The notes: a model not told the origin generated them from the sequence alone. DNA of 35,675 bases from Alkalibacterium putridalgicola (GCF_900109825.1 NZ_FOBL01000026.1:1-35675); one strand, 5' to 3'. Positions 7,350 to 16,052 are shown, counted from the first letter of the stretch. Made by a program: numbers and translations.

Positions 7350-7355
7350 TATAAT
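7350..7355 (+). promoter_or_regulatory. -10 box of the truA promoter
   Basis: A perfect TATAAT about 118 bases before the truA start. The matching -35 region is weak, so the promoter call is tentative. The leader between it and truA contains a T-rich stretch (7380-7395) but no convincing hairpin. Confidence 0.4.
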
Positions 7356-7472
7356 GGTTAAGAACAGTGGATCCGTTAGGTTTTTTAGCTTTTCTATGAG
7401 AAGATAAGAAAGTTAGATTACATGGATTCAGTTTAAACCGAAGAATAAACTATAAAGATAAAGAGGGATACA

Positions 7473-8213
7473 ATGCGAAACATTAAAATGACGATCGAAT
7501 ATGACGGCGGCCGCTATCAGGGCTGGCAGCGTCTTGGAGATACAGACAAGACGATACAGGGAAAGATCGAAAATGTGCTGTCACAGTTGACCGGCACAGA
7601 AGTTGAAATCGTCGGTTCAGGCCGCACAGACGCCGGAACCCACGCTAAAGGTCAAGTTGCCAACTTCAAGACCGAGTCCGAAATGGAGCTTTCGGCCATG
7701 CAGGAAGTCCTGATAAAAAACCTTCCTCAAGACATCATCGTCAAAAAATTGGAAGAAGTGCCTGAACGGTTCCATTCGCGCTATCATGCCAGCGGAAAAC
7801 AGTACAGCTATTATGTCTGGAACCAGACCATCCCTTCTGCCTTTGAGCGCAACTACAGCTTCCATTACCCTGAACAGCTGGATATGAAAAAGATGGGAAA
7901 GGCTGCAGGAAAACTGACTGGACGCCACGACTTTCTTGGATTCTCAGCACTTAAAAAGTCAAAAAAATCGACCGTTCGTAAACTGGATAAAATCACGATC
8001 GAAAAAGAAGGCGATATGGTGCATTTTACCTTTATCGGCGAAGGCTTTCTGTACAAAATGGTCAGGATCCTGACAGGGACACTTCTGGAAATCGGTACCG
8101 GTACTCTGGAGTTGGATGCGATCGATGACGTATTTGAGAGCGGTGTAAGAAGTGACGCCGGCATGGCTGTGCCTTCGCAGGGTCTGTTTTTAGATGAAGT
8201 GTATTACGATTAA
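7473..8213 (+). CDS. truA: tRNA pseudouridine(38-40) synthase TruA
   Basis: 246 residues, the normal length for TruA, which isomerises uridines 38-40 in the anticodon stem-loop of many tRNAs. The catalytic motif is GSGRTDAGTHAKGQV with Asp53. Other family landmarks are the N-terminal IEYDGGRYQGWQ, FHSRYHASGKQYSYYVWN in the middle, the HDFLGFSALKK region, and FLYKMVRILTGTLLEIGTG near the end. AGAGGG precedes the ATG. In many Firmicutes truA follows the ECF transporter and ribosomal protein genes; here it stands alone. Confidence 0.96.
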   Translation: MRNIKMTIEYDGGRYQGWQRLGDTDKTIQGKIENVLSQLTGTEVEIVGSGRTDAGTHAKGQVANFKTESEMELSAMQEVLIKNLPQDIIVKKLEEVPERFHSRYHASGKQYSYYVWNQTIPSAFERNYSFHYPEQLDMKKMGKAAGKLTGRHDFLGFSALKKSKKSTVRKLDKITIEKEGDMVHFTFIGEGFLYKMVRILTGTLLEIGTGTLELDAIDDVFESGVRSDAGMAVPSQGLFLDEVYYD

Positions 8214-8225
8214 TGAATATCATAT

Positions 8226-8273
8226 GAATAAAGAGTGGATGAGCCAATTAAACTGCCCTTCCGCTCTTTATTC
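8226..8273. terminator. Terminator between truA and the convergent reductase gene
   Basis: A long stem GAATAAAGAGTGGA...TCCGCTCTTTATTC. T-tracts are weak on both sides, but the position between two convergent gene ends fits termination. Confidence 0.65.
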
Positions 8274-8325
8274 GTATATTAAAACTTCTCAACTCTGATT
8301 TCTATCTCTTTAATAATAAACTATA

Positions 8326-8853
8326 TCATATGAATTCATAATGCAGTTCCACAAATTGGTTGAATGTCTGAACACTTTTCAGTAAGAGCTCGTATGTGTA
8401 ATCACTTTGTTTGAACAGCGGAGTCCCTTTGCCCAGCATCCTGGGTGCCACGGTCACAATCATCTCATCAATTAACTGATTTTCTAGAAATGAACGCAGC
8501 AGATCGCCTCCGCCCACGAGCCAGATATTCCTGCCTCGTTTTTCTTTTAACTCTTCAACAAATGATTTAATGTCTTGATCGATAAATTCTACATTTTTAT
8601 TATTTTCTTTTGTAGTCCTGGAAAACACATAACAGGCCTTGTTTTCGTAAGGGAACTCTTCGAGATTTTGATCTAAGAGCCACTTGTAAGTCCTGTTTCC
8701 CATCACTACTGTATCTACAGTTTCATAAAAGTCAGCATACCCGTTATCACCTTCTCCCTCTACACTGAATAACCATTCCAGTGATTCATTTTCATCTGCA
8801 ATATAACCATCCAGACTCGATGCAATGAATAAGACTACTTTTCTTTCTGCCAT
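8326..8853 (-). CDS. Dihydrofolate reductase-fold / RibD C-terminal domain protein
   Basis: 175 residues from ATG 8853. An upstream GTG at 8865 is possible, but AAGGTG at good spacing supports the ATG, and family homology starts at RKVVLFIASSLDGYIA. The protein covers a whole RibD_C domain, as in Bacillus YyaP and YwjB. Landmarks are SSLDGYIAD at the N-terminus, VVMGNRTYKWLL, IWLVGGGDLLRSFLE (nucleotide-binding glycine loop) and the VTVAPRMLGKGTPLF segment. It probably uses NAD(P)H, but the substrate is unknown, and standalone members are usually not functional in riboflavin or folate synthesis. It is monocistronic. Confidence 0.85.
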   Translation of the reverse strand: MAERKVVLFIASSLDGYIADENESLEWLFSVEGEGDNGYADFYETVDTVVMGNRTYKWLLDQNLEEFPYENKACYVFSRTTKENNKNVEFIDQDIKSFVEELKEKRGRNIWLVGGGDLLRSFLENQLIDEMIVTVAPRMLGKGTPLFKQSDYTYELLLKSVQTFNQFVELHYEFI

Positions 8854-8973
8854 TTCTAAAGTCACCTTGCCTTCCGTTTTTCTGGTATCCGTATTTACCC
8901 ATACAATAGCATATTATCGTATAATGAAGTACCGAATAAACTTTCATAAAAGAAGCAAACCAAGTCTTATTAT

Positions 8974-9008
8974 GCTATAATGTATTTACAAGATTAGATG
9001 TATATACA
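8974..9008 (+). promoter_or_regulatory. Promoter and paired operator of the AbrB-Doc module
   Basis: TGC plus TATAAT (8976-8981) makes an extended -10. Two matching 10-bp palindromes follow: TGTATTTACA at 8981-8990 and TGTATATACA at 8999-9008, 18 bases apart, the second ending just before the AGGAGG ribosome site. The first overlaps the last base of the -10. They are the obvious sites for autoregulation by the AbrB-type antitoxin (inference). Confidence 0.6.
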
Positions 9009-9022
9009 GAGGAGGTATTGTA

Positions 9023-9265
9023 ATGACTACTAAACAAGTACGAAAAATTCGAAAGAGCGGAAACAGTTATGTACTGACTATTCCACCCGCTGTGATGGAA
9101 GCACTTGATTTAAAAGAAGGAGATACAGTCTCAATTACGAGCGATCAAAAGCGTGCTGAACTCGTTAAACAGGATCCGGACGTGGTAAACGAAGACTTTA
9201 TTAATTTGGTAGATTCTATTTATGAAGAACATAAAGAAACGTTTAAATCACTGGTGGACAAATGA
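9023..9265 (+). CDS. AbrB/MazE-type antitoxin
   Basis: 80 residues. The N-terminal ~46 form a SpoVT/AbrB swapped-hairpin DNA-binding domain (VRKIRKSGNSYVLTIPPAVMEALDLKEGD). The rest is acidic and contains NLVDSIYEEHKETFKSLVDK, which probably wraps the toxin. AGAGGAGG precedes the ATG. The stop codon overlaps the toxin start by 4 bases (ATGA), the usual coupling in type II toxin-antitoxin pairs. The protein likely represses the operon through the TGTAtwTACA palindromes upstream. The Doc partner is more often paired with a Phd antitoxin, so the AbrB partner is the less common arrangement. Confidence 0.88.
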   Translation: MTTKQVRKIRKSGNSYVLTIPPAVMEALDLKEGDTVSITSDQKRAELVKQDPDVVNEDFINLVDSIYEEHKETFKSLVDK

Positions 9266-9669
9266 TTACACTCTCAGAGAAACAAGTCATTTTCTTTAAC
9301 GTTTATTTGATAAAAAAGGATTCTCCACAAGAATTTATTGGTGTCAAAGAACCCACTGCTCTGAACATGTGCCTTCAGTCCATACATCAGACTGCTTTCG
9401 GCGAAGAAGTCTATCCAACTTTAGAAGAAAAAGCAGCTATCCTGTTCATCAATCTCGTTAAAAAGCATTGTTTCCATAATGCAAATAAACGAACAGCCTT
9501 CATGACGCTCGTTTACTTTTTGCGTATTAATGGGATGAAACTTGCTCTACCGACTGATGAAGCTGTCAAAACGTGTCTGATGGTGGCAACTTGGGACAAG
9601 CCATTTGACGAATTAAAAGAACAGATTGTTGATGTTATTAAAAATAATTCGACTACAATTAACGAATAA
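9262..9669 (+). CDS. doc: Doc-type Fic/Doc toxin
   Basis: 135 residues, the size of phage P1 Doc. The active-site loop HCFHNANKRTA (His69 to Arg77) matches the Doc variant HxFx(D/N)(A/G)NKR rather than the AMP-transferring Fic consensus with G before NKR. Known Doc proteins phosphorylate EF-Tu and stop translation. The N-terminal IGVKEPTALNMCLQSIHQTAFGEEVYPTLEEKAA segment and the C-terminal helices also match the family. All residues of the catalytic loop seem intact, so the toxin is probably active. It is translationally coupled to the antitoxin gene and followed by a terminator at 9700. Confidence 0.88.
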   Translation: MITLSEKQVIFFNVYLIKKDSPQEFIGVKEPTALNMCLQSIHQTAFGEEVYPTLEEKAAILFINLVKKHCFHNANKRTAFMTLVYFLRINGMKLALPTDEAVKTCLMVATWDKPFDELKEQIVDVIKNNSTTINE

Positions 9670-9699
9670 CCGAATGATGTCTTTCATAGACATTATAAT

Positions 9700-9742
9700 A
9701 CAGATCATGCAGACCAGGACGGTTCACATGATCTGTTTTTTT
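9700..9742 (+). terminator. Intrinsic terminator after the toxin-antitoxin operon
   Basis: The stem ACAGATCATG...CATGATCTGT is followed directly by a run of seven T. It lies 31 bases after the doc stop. Confidence 0.9.
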
Positions 9743-9820
9743 GTTTCGCCTCAAACTATCCACCTTTCCATTTAATGTCTCACAGTCCTTCAAGATAAAT
9801 TAATTAATAAATGAATAATC

Positions 9821-9856
9821 CTTTACACCACCTACTATGTAAGATATACTTTACAC
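9821..9856 (+). promoter_or_regulatory. Promoter of the XRE regulator pair with repeated CTTTACAC
   Basis: TTTACA (9822-9827) and TATACT (9845-9850) are separated by exactly 17 bases. CTTTACAC occurs at 9821-9828 over the -35 and again at 9849-9856 just after the -10, 28 bp apart. These direct repeats could be binding sites for the regulator encoded downstream (inference). Confidence 0.6.
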
Positions 9857-9891
9857 AATGAACAATATAGATTACTTAAAAGGAGCAAACA

Positions 9892-10110
9892 ATGGCTAAA
9901 AACTTGCGATTAAAGACAGGCAGGGCAAGACTGGATATGTCCCAACAAGATCTGGCAGACGCAGTAGATGTCACCCGGCAAACGATCAGTGCCATTGAAC
10001 GGGGCGATTACAATCCAACCATCAATTTATGCATACGGATATGCAAAGCATTAAACGTGACACTCAACGACTTATTCTGGGAGGAAACTGACAATGAACC
10101 AATTCGATGA
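9892..10110 (+). CDS. XRE-family helix-turn-helix regulator
   Basis: 72 residues, a bare Cro/CI-type domain ([40 protein letters not shown], then [11 protein letters not shown]), like the short YgzD-type regulators of Firmicutes. AAAGGAG precedes the ATG. The 3' end overlaps the next gene by 17 bases in another frame, a coupling often seen when such a regulator is paired with a small membrane protein. It probably represses its own operon through the CTTTACAC repeats. The effector is unknown. Confidence 0.9.
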   Translation: MAKNLRLKTGRARLDMSQQDLADAVDVTRQTISAIERGDYNPTINLCIRICKALNVTLNDLFWEETDNEPIR

Positions 10111-10528
10111 ATATCAGAAACTGATGCGTTATAAATACGGTTATCATTCGTTTTTTATTATAGTCGCTTTATCAATTATAAATTTTAACCTCGAACTTTT
10201 TTACGACATCCAATGGGCTGAAACGAAATCTCTTGAGTTCATGTTATTTATTTTTCTAGCTGCAGGTTATTCCATAGTGATGAATGTTTATAAAGGCGCT
10301 TATTTTACCAAAAAACAAAATTCAAATCTGTATGCCGTTATTTTCTTATTTATTGGTATAGCTAACTTTTATCTCTCTATTTCTCCATATTCACCACTCA
10401 TAATTGATGGGTTGCTCACATCAAACATTATTAAGCTTGTAAATGGTCTGATTTGGACGTCTTTACCAGTTGCTTATTTCACGAGACAGTTAGTAGATAA
10501 AAAAAGAAATGAAAACGATAGTGATTAA
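10094..10528 (+). CDS. Four-TM membrane protein paired with the XRE regulator
   Basis: 144 residues with four hydrophobic segments (about 17-35, 47-65, 77-97 and 111-130), a charged N-terminus and a charged C-terminal tail. GGGAGG lies inside the end of the regulator gene before the ATG. I cannot name a family. XRE plus four-TM protein pairs are frequent in Firmicutes and are thought to respond to envelope conditions, but nothing in this sequence proves that. Confidence 0.75.
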   Translation: MNQFDEYQKLMRYKYGYHSFFIIVALSIINFNLELFYDIQWAETKSLEFMLFIFLAAGYSIVMNVYKGAYFTKKQNSNLYAVIFLFIGIANFYLSISPYSPLIIDGLLTSNIIKLVNGLIWTSLPVAYFTRQLVDKKRNENDSD

Positions 10529-10558
10529 CTTTAACTGATTATTCAAGGAGGAATAGAA

Positions 10559-11401
10559 ATGACTGAATCAATTCTAGCGATCACTGGTCCCACATCCGGT
10601 ATCGGTCGCGGGGCTGTAAAAGCCCTTGTTAATGACTTTGACAGAATGCTGTTGCTTGCCCGTAATCTGGAAAAAGGGGCAGTTTTGAAAGAAGAGTTAC
10701 TCGAACTGAACCCAGATTTGCACATAGATCTCATCGAATGCGACTTGAGTGTCTTAGCTTCCGTCAGACAAGCGGCAGAAACGATTAAAAACAGATTCGA
10801 TCACATCGACTGTCTGGTCAATAACGCCGGCATGGTCTCAACGTCAAAAGAAAAGAGCGTTGACGGATACGAACTGATGATGGCAACCAATTATCTCGGT
10901 CCTTTCCTACTCACACACGAATTGCTTCCGCTGGTCATGAACAGCGAACGTAAACAAGTGATTGTCGTCTCTTCCGGGGCCTACAAGTTTGCGCCGATGA
11001 AACGACCATTCTTTAAACCGAAGCGCTATACTCCTGTCACTGGATACGGGCGTTCAAAACTGGGGACCCTTTATCTGGCCCAGGAACTGCACGAACAGTA
11101 TTCCCGCAAAGGTCTCAAAACAACGGCGGTCCACCCGGGGATGGTCTCTACAAATATCGGCAAAAACAACGTGAGTCAAAGTGTCGGTACCTTTGTGTTT
11201 ATGCTGCTGGATCCCTTCTTCAAAACGCTGGAAGAAGGCGCACAGTCCATCGTCTCAGCCGTACAGCAGCCTGAAAAATATGCCGGTTTCTATTCCGATG
11301 AAGGCGAAATCGCCGCGGTCAAACAATACGGCAGCGACTTCAAAATGCGTCGGGAGTTCATCGATGCCACTTTGGAAGAGTTGGATCTAGAGACCTTGTA
11401 A
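10559..11401 (+). CDS. Short-chain dehydrogenase/reductase (SDR)
   Basis: 280 residues, a classical SDR of the retinol-dehydrogenase-like group. The Rossmann nucleotide loop TGPTSGIG is at 9-16, the CDLS adenine-side motif at 61-64, NNAG at 88-91, the catalytic Ser region VVSSG at 136-140, and YGRSK (Tyr163, Lys167) completes the active site. The HPGMVSTNIG segment after it is typical. The substrate is unknown. GGAGG precedes the ATG, and a strong terminator follows. No partner gene suggests a pathway. Confidence 0.9.
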   Translation: MTESILAITGPTSGIGRGAVKALVNDFDRMLLLARNLEKGAVLKEELLELNPDLHIDLIECDLSVLASVRQAAETIKNRFDHIDCLVNNAGMVSTSKEKSVDGYELMMATNYLGPFLLTHELLPLVMNSERKQVIVVSSGAYKFAPMKRPFFKPKRYTPVTGYGRSKLGTLYLAQELHEQYSRKGLKTTAVHPGMVSTNIGKNNVSQSVGTFVFMLLDPFFKTLEEGAQSIVSAVQQPEKYAGFYSDEGEIAAVKQYGSDFKMRREFIDATLEELDLETL

Positions 11402-11430
11402 TTTGTAGCTTATACTAAACTCAAATATCT

Positions 11431-11474
11431 AAAGCCAGCCCACTATTAAATTTTAACAGTGAGCTGGCTTTTAA
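11431..11474. terminator. Intrinsic terminator, bidirectional
   Basis: AAAGCCAGCCCACT pairs with AGTGAGCTGGCTTTT; a T-run on the plus strand and A-run on the other side let it serve both the dehydrogenase and the minus-strand antitoxin gene. Confidence 0.85.
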
Positions 11475-11512
11475 GTTTTCTCTAAAATCTTTACTAAAAT
11501 GCATCAATTTGA

Positions 11513-11770
11513 TCAATCTTCATTCAAATCAGTCCACAACTCATCAACACTATTAAATTTCTCTGTCTGACCATGTTCTGCCTCGAATCTAGCCTGTATG
11601 TTTTCAAGATCATTCAAGCTAGGTTTAAAAGGCATCGATCGATCGTTTACAGACTGTTTTAAGAATAAAGTAATGGCCGTAGATAAGTCCAGGCCCATAT
11701 TTTGATAAATTTTTTCAGCTTGTTCTATTAATTCTTTTTCTACCTTTAACTTTATTATCGTATGTCCCAT
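11513..11770 (-). CDS. RelB/DinJ-family antitoxin, solitary
   Basis: 85 residues. The ribbon-helix-helix start (IIKLKVEKELIEQAEKIYQNMGLDLSTAITLFLKQSV) is typical of RelB/DinJ antitoxins, followed by the usual linker (MPF) and an acidic C-terminal toxin-binding part. AGGAGG precedes the ATG. The toxin gene normally follows at once, but here only ~40 bases separate the stop from a terminator, and no YafQ/RelE remnant is visible. It may neutralise a toxin encoded elsewhere or be a leftover. Confidence 0.85.
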   Translation of the reverse strand: MGHTIIKLKVEKELIEQAEKIYQNMGLDLSTAITLFLKQSVNDRSMPFKPSLNDLENIQARFEAEHGQTEKFNSVDELWTDLNED

Positions 11771-11925
11771 CTATACCCCTCCTCGTATCGTATTAACACG
11801 GACTCATTTCATTCATCTATATTATATAAAAAAGTTTCACTTCATGGTTATTTGTACCTTTATTGCTGAAATGGCCTTATCCATTAGACATCCGCTGCTT
11901 GCTTAGGCTAAGATAGACTTACAAA

Positions 11926-11939
11926 TAAAAACGCTTTCT
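11926..11939 (+). promoter_or_regulatory. Possible CcpA cre site before the GlcD-like gene
   Basis: TAAAAACGCTTTCT agrees with the catabolite-response consensus TGWAANCGNTNWCA at all defined positions except the second and the last. It lies between a possible -10 (TAAGAT at 11909) and the ribosome site, where CcpA would block transcription. Confidence 0.4.
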
Positions 11940-11957
11940 ATTATCAGGAGGAATCAC

Positions 11958-13319
11958 ATGCTGCAGTTAGAAGAAATCATTACGGACACGTCCCGCCTTT
12001 TCGTCGGCGATGCAGTCCCAGACCTTTATTTTCACGATACGTATGTAAAGAATATCAAACCGGTGTATGCCGTCGCCTTGCCTAAAACACACGACGAAGT
12101 CAAAGCACTCGTTCAGTTTGCCATCGAAAAAGACTTGGTCATTATTGCGCGCGGTGCCGGGACCGGCGTGGCTGGTGCTCAGGTCCCGATTCAGGGCAAT
12201 GAACTGATCATTGATGTCCACTTGATGGATAAGATTATTGAGCTCGACGAAGAAACACTGACTCTGACCGTGGAACCCGGAGTGCTGGTCGGTGACATCC
12301 ATGACTATGTTGAGAAAAAAGGCTATTTTTATCCGCCTGACCCTGCCTCCAAGCACTCAACCATTGGCGGGAACGTCGCAACGAATGCCGGCGGGCTTAG
12401 AGCAGTAAAATATGGGACGACCCGTGACTATGTCCGCGAAATGACCGTTGTCCTCTCGAATGGTGAAGAAATGACTTTAGGTAGCCTGAACATCAAGAGC
12501 AGCTCCGGTTATGATCTGAAAGACCTGTTCATTGGTTCGGAAGGGACTTTGGGGATCACGACAAACATCCGTCTGAAGCTGGTGCCTTTACCTAAAGCCA
12601 ATGTCACGATCCTCCAGGCTTTTGAAACCGTCCAGCAGGCCACAGAAGCAACACTGGAGATTTTGAAAAGCGGTGCAGACCCGTCAGGTGTGGAACTCTT
12701 TGAACGCTCAGCTTTATATTATGCCGAACAGAACTTAGGATATCCTTTAAAATCTCAAGTGGGCGAAGCCTACCTCATGATCAGTCTGGACGGCAACGAC
12801 CAGACTGAACTCGATCACCGCATCGAGCTGGTCGAATCCGTGACGAGTGAACTGATTCTTGAGAGCCACGTTCTGACAGCCGATGAAGCGAAGAAAAACT
12901 GGGCCTTGCGAGATAATATTTTGCTTGGCTTGACTAAATTCACCGAGTTCGAACTGTTAGATGAAGTCGTCCCGATCAACAAGTTCGCCGAGCTCATCGA
13001 GTCAACGAAAGCTATGCAGGACAAAAACGGCTTGAATGTTTTGAACTTCGGCCACGCCGGCGACGGCAATGTGCATACCCTGCTCATGAAAGATGACCTG
13101 ACTGAAGACCAGTGGACAGAACGACGTGCGGCTCTGCTTAAAGATCTCTATCAGAAAGTGGACGAACTGGGCGGGCTGCCTTCAGCCGAACACGGTATCG
13201 GCATCGTCAAGAAAGACTATATGGATACCATGACCAAAGATATCAATCTGGACTACATGCGTCAGATCAAGCGTGTTTTTGACCCGGATAACCGCTTGAA
13301 TCCTGGAAAAGTATTCTAG
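11958..13319 (+). CDS. FAD-linked 2-hydroxyacid oxidase, GlcD / D-lactate dehydrogenase type
   Basis: 453 residues. The N-terminal FAD_binding_4 (PCMH) domain spans about 35-175, with ARGAGTGVAGAQVP and PPDPASKHSTIGGNVATNAGG contacting FAD. The C-terminal FAD-oxidase domain spans about 210-450, with NFGHAGDGNVHTLL near residue 365 and AEHGIGIVK near the end. It oxidises a 2-hydroxyacid such as glycolate or D-lactate to the oxoacid. No GlcE or GlcF subunit is adjacent, so a single-subunit D-lactate dehydrogenase role is as likely as glycolate oxidase. AGGAGG precedes the ATG. A possible cre site upstream suggests carbon catabolite control. Confidence 0.9.
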   Translation: MLQLEEIITDTSRLFVGDAVPDLYFHDTYVKNIKPVYAVALPKTHDEVKALVQFAIEKDLVIIARGAGTGVAGAQVPIQGNELIIDVHLMDKIIELDEETLTLTVEPGVLVGDIHDYVEKKGYFYPPDPASKHSTIGGNVATNAGGLRAVKYGTTRDYVREMTVVLSNGEEMTLGSLNIKSSSGYDLKDLFIGSEGTLGITTNIRLKLVPLPKANVTILQAFETVQQATEATLEILKSGADPSGVELFERSALYYAEQNLGYPLKSQVGEAYLMISLDGNDQTELDHRIELVESVTSELILESHVLTADEAKKNWALRDNILLGLTKFTEFELLDEVVPINKFAELIESTKAMQDKNGLNVLNFGHAGDGNVHTLLMKDDLTEDQWTERRAALLKDLYQKVDELGGLPSAEHGIGIVKKDYMDTMTKDINLDYMRQIKRVFDPDNRLNPGKVF

Positions 13320-13340
13320 ACACATCGACTCACTTCATTC

Positions 13341-13389
13341 AAAAAAGTATCGGCTCCCTTTCGTATTAAAAGGGAGCCGATACTTTTTT
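13341..13389. terminator. Intrinsic terminator, bidirectional
   Basis: An almost perfect stem AAAAAAGTATCGGCTCCC / GGGAGCCGATACTTTTTT between two convergent genes. Confidence 0.95.
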
Positions 13390-13404
13390 ACTTATTAACT
13401 TTTC

Positions 13405-14637
13405 TTACGCGTAAAGGGGGAAACGTTTCGTCAGGTCACGAACAGACTTTTTGATTTCAGCCAGTTTTTCCTCGTCATCTTTCGCTTTCAGCGTCTCAAT
13501 GATCAGTTCAGCAACGCGTCTGCACTCGTCTTCTTTAAATCCGCGCGTCGTGATCGCCGGTGTGCCGACTCGTATCCCGCTAGTTTTAAATGGACTCAGG
13601 GTCTCAAACGGGATCGAATTCTTGTTCACCGTGATCCCGACTTTATCCAGCAGCGTTTCGGCCTCTTTGCCGTTCAGTCCAAAATCCGTGATTTCCATCA
13701 GCAGCAGGTGATTATCCGTCCCGCCACTGATCAGGCGGCCGGCTGACCCTGCAAATACCTCGGCCATTGCCCTGGCATTCTTGACGATCTGTTTGGCATA
13801 GTCTTTAAATTCAGGCTGAAGCGCTTCTCCGAATGCTACGGCCTTTGCGGCGATGACATGTTCGAGCGGACCGCCTTGTGTGCCCGGGAAGATGGCGCTG
13901 TTCAGCTGTTTGGCGTATTCTTCCTTCGCTAAAATCAGACCGCCTCTTGGCCCGCGCAGCGTTTTATGTGTGGTACTCGTGACGACGTCGGCATAAGAGA
14001 TGGGTGACGGATGCACGCCTGCCGCGATCAGTCCGGCAATATGGGCCATGTCGACCATTAAGATCGCCCCTACTTCATCGGCGATTTCACGGAACTTTTT
14101 GAAGTCGATCATTCTTGGATAGGCACTGTAGCCGGCAATGATCATTTTAGGTTTGTGCTTGATGGCAAGTTCTCTGACCTGATCGAAGTCGATCGTCTCT
14201 GTTTCTTTGTCCACTTCATAAGGGACAACATTATAAAGCTTGCCGCTGAAGTTTACCGGAGAGCCGTGCGTCAAGTGACCCCCATGGCTCAGAGCCATCC
14301 CCATGTATGTATCACCGGGCTTTAAAAAAGTCTGGAACACTGCTGCATTGGCCTGGGAACCGGAGTGAGGCTGAACATTGGCATAGTCGGCACCAAACAG
14401 TTCTTTGACACGGTCGATCGCCAGATTCTCCACGATATCGACGAATTCACACCCGCCATAGTAACGTTTGCCTGGGTAGCCTTCTGCATACTTATTTGTC
14501 AATACACTTCCCTGTGCATCCATCACTGCCTGAGAAACGAAATTCTCTGAAGCGATCAGTTCGATATTTTCTTCCTGACGCTGCTTTTCTAACTCGATAG
14601 CATCAAATACTTCTTTATCCAGATATCTTTCAGTCAC
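13405..14637 (-). CDS. glyA: Serine hydroxymethyltransferase
   Basis: 410 residues, the full family length. It converts serine and tetrahydrofolate to glycine and 5,10-methylene-tetrahydrofolate, with pyridoxal phosphate bound to Lys225 in [14 protein letters not shown]. Other landmarks are [10 protein letters not shown] at 26-35, the [15 protein letters not shown] motif, [12 protein letters not shown] and VDMAHIAGL. The start codon is GTG at 14637, preceded by GGAGTGG; no better ATG exists. Its 3' end shares a bidirectional terminator with the GlcD-like gene. No promoter or regulatory site is obvious in the 108-base gap upstream. Confidence 0.97.
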   Translation of the reverse strand: MTERYLDKEVFDAIELEKQRQEENIELIASENFVSQAVMDAQGSVLTNKYAEGYPGKRYYGGCEFVDIVENLAIDRVKELFGADYANVQPHSGSQANAAVFQTFLKPGDTYMGMALSHGGHLTHGSPVNFSGKLYNVVPYEVDKETETIDFDQVRELAIKHKPKMIIAGYSAYPRMIDFKKFREIADEVGAILMVDMAHIAGLIAAGVHPSPISYADVVTSTTHKTLRGPRGGLILAKEEYAKQLNSAIFPGTQGGPLEHVIAAKAVAFGEALQPEFKDYAKQIVKNARAMAEVFAGSAGRLISGGTDNHLLLMEITDFGLNGKEAETLLDKVGITVNKNSIPFETLSPFKTSGIRVGTPAITTRGFKEDECRRVAELIIETLKAKDDEEKLAEIKKSVRDLTKRFPLYA

Positions 14638-14745
14638 TATCCATCCACTCCTTCAAATTTCCTATTTAATAGAGTATAGCACAGCTTCCTGAAAAGTCAT
14701 TTAAAAAAGCAGACCTACTCGTTATATTATTTTGGTGATTCGGTT

Positions 14746-15144
14746 CTATTTATCCATCTCTTCTATAATGGCTTCCCGGAAATACTGCGGGTAACTGGGC
14801 ATATTCTTTGGGAATTCACTGTCTGCTTCTGAAAAAATGATCGAATCATCGGAAGCGATGGAAAAATAAACAATGCCTCCTTCTCCCTGCGAGTCTGACC
14901 ATTCCAAAGTCCCGCTGCTTTGGTCGATACTCACGTCTTCAATGACCAGTGTGACACTTTCATCGTTTTCATGCGCATCCAGCCATCTGTCCTCAAGCGA
15001 AGAGCGTTCTTCTTCCCGGGACTCCAGACGTTCATTGGACGTTTCCAGTCGTGCCTGAAACAGCGAAACAACAAAGACCCCGATGAGGACAAGCACAGCT
15101 AGTGACCCGATGGCTATAGCTGTATAAGCAAGAAATTTTTTCAT
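14746..15144 (-). CDS. Membrane-anchored protein of unknown function
   Basis: 132 residues. One N-terminal helix (about 5-29) anchors the protein; residues 30-55 are highly charged and may form a short coiled coil (ARLETSNERLESREEERSSLEDRW). The rest is an acidic extracellular domain with alternating beta-type segments (VTLVIEDVSIDQSSGTLEWS, GGIVYFSIASDDSIIFSEA). I recognise no family. It is not clearly linked to a neighbour. The acidic composition matches the other exported proteins in this window. Confidence 0.65.
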   Translation of the reverse strand: MKKFLAYTAIAIGSLAVLVLIGVFVVSLFQARLETSNERLESREEERSSLEDRWLDAHENDESVTLVIEDVSIDQSSGTLEWSDSQGEGGIVYFSIASDDSIIFSEADSEFPKNMPSYPQYFREAIIEEMDK

Positions 15145-15282
15145 TTATTTAGAATCCTCCACACATTTTCACTTAGTAATCTTCTTGGAACGTTATTTAG
15201 TAATAAGTATAAGTGAATATGACAAATCATAACAGAGAGATGTTTCTAGCTATATGGTAAATTCTCTTTTATCTGCGTACTG

Positions 15283-15702
15283 TTAAGGCGCAAATCCATA
15301 ATATAAAAGTACAAAAATAAATTTTCCAATGATCAATATTCCCAGTAATGCACCGATATAAGCTAAACTAAATAGTATTTTAAACCATGAAAAGAAGTCT
15401 AGCGATATAATCTTTTTAATGCCAAACCACACACATATGAGCACAAGAGGTATCATAAGTATGAAATAGGACATATGGATAAATCTTAGATAACTATTAT
15501 AAACCTCAAAACCTAGATTTGTGCTTCTCATTAAAAACGTTGCTTTATCTAGCCAGAGATAGAGAAAGGAGAGCTGGAGAAGACCAGGTAAAATAGTGAG
15601 ACTATATGTGATGACCTTTTTTTCTTTTCTGACGAATAAATATACGATCCCTATATAAATCATTCCTAATAGAATAGCGTAAAATGGCTGATTCATAAAC
15701 AT
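15283..15702 (-). CDS. Four-TM membrane protein of unknown function
   Basis: 139 residues from ATG 15702, chosen because GGGGGAAG stands 6 bases upstream and the first helix begins right after (MNQPFYAILLGMIYIG). The frame is open further upstream to 15819, but that part has no ribosome site. Four hydrophobic segments are visible, the first pair split by a basic VRKEKK loop and the last ending in LLYYGFAP. I recognise no family. Confidence 0.6.
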   Translation of the reverse strand: MFMNQPFYAILLGMIYIGIVYLFVRKEKKVITYSLTILPGLLQLSFLYLWLDKATFLMRSTNLGFEVYNSYLRFIHMSYFILMIPLVLICVWFGIKKIISLDFFSWFKILFSLAYIGALLGILIIGKFIFVLLYYGFAP

Positions 15703-15987
15703 GTGTCTTCCCCCTAGTATCAGTAATTTTAATGTCAATTCCTTGATTATTTTTAAAAAAAATACGGTTCTCCTATTTGAATAGCTACTGGAGATATTAA
15801 ACTGATTCAAGTTTACCACGAAAACCGCTTATTGGCTTACTTTATCTAGTCCATCTATATCATTATTATAGTTATTATACATTCTTACTATTTTTAATCA
15901 ATTTTCATATATAATTCGAATGAGTAAATAATTGACTATGCTGAATTAGACGATCAAGTATAACACACCACAATTACCACAACCCTT

Positions 15988-16016
15988 GACAACCAACGTT
16001 TGCTGCGTTATTCTAC
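15988..16016 (+). promoter_or_regulatory. Promoter of the ABC-F attenuator leader
   Basis: TTGACA (15988-15993) and TATTCT (16011-16016) with a 17-base spacer. Transcription would begin near 16023, which gives a ~285-base leader before the ABC-F start. The rest of the 15820-15987 gap is AT-rich with nothing recognised. Confidence 0.75.
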
Positions 16017-16052
16017 TCTTAATCAATCAGGACAGGAGTGTTATCTGGGCCA

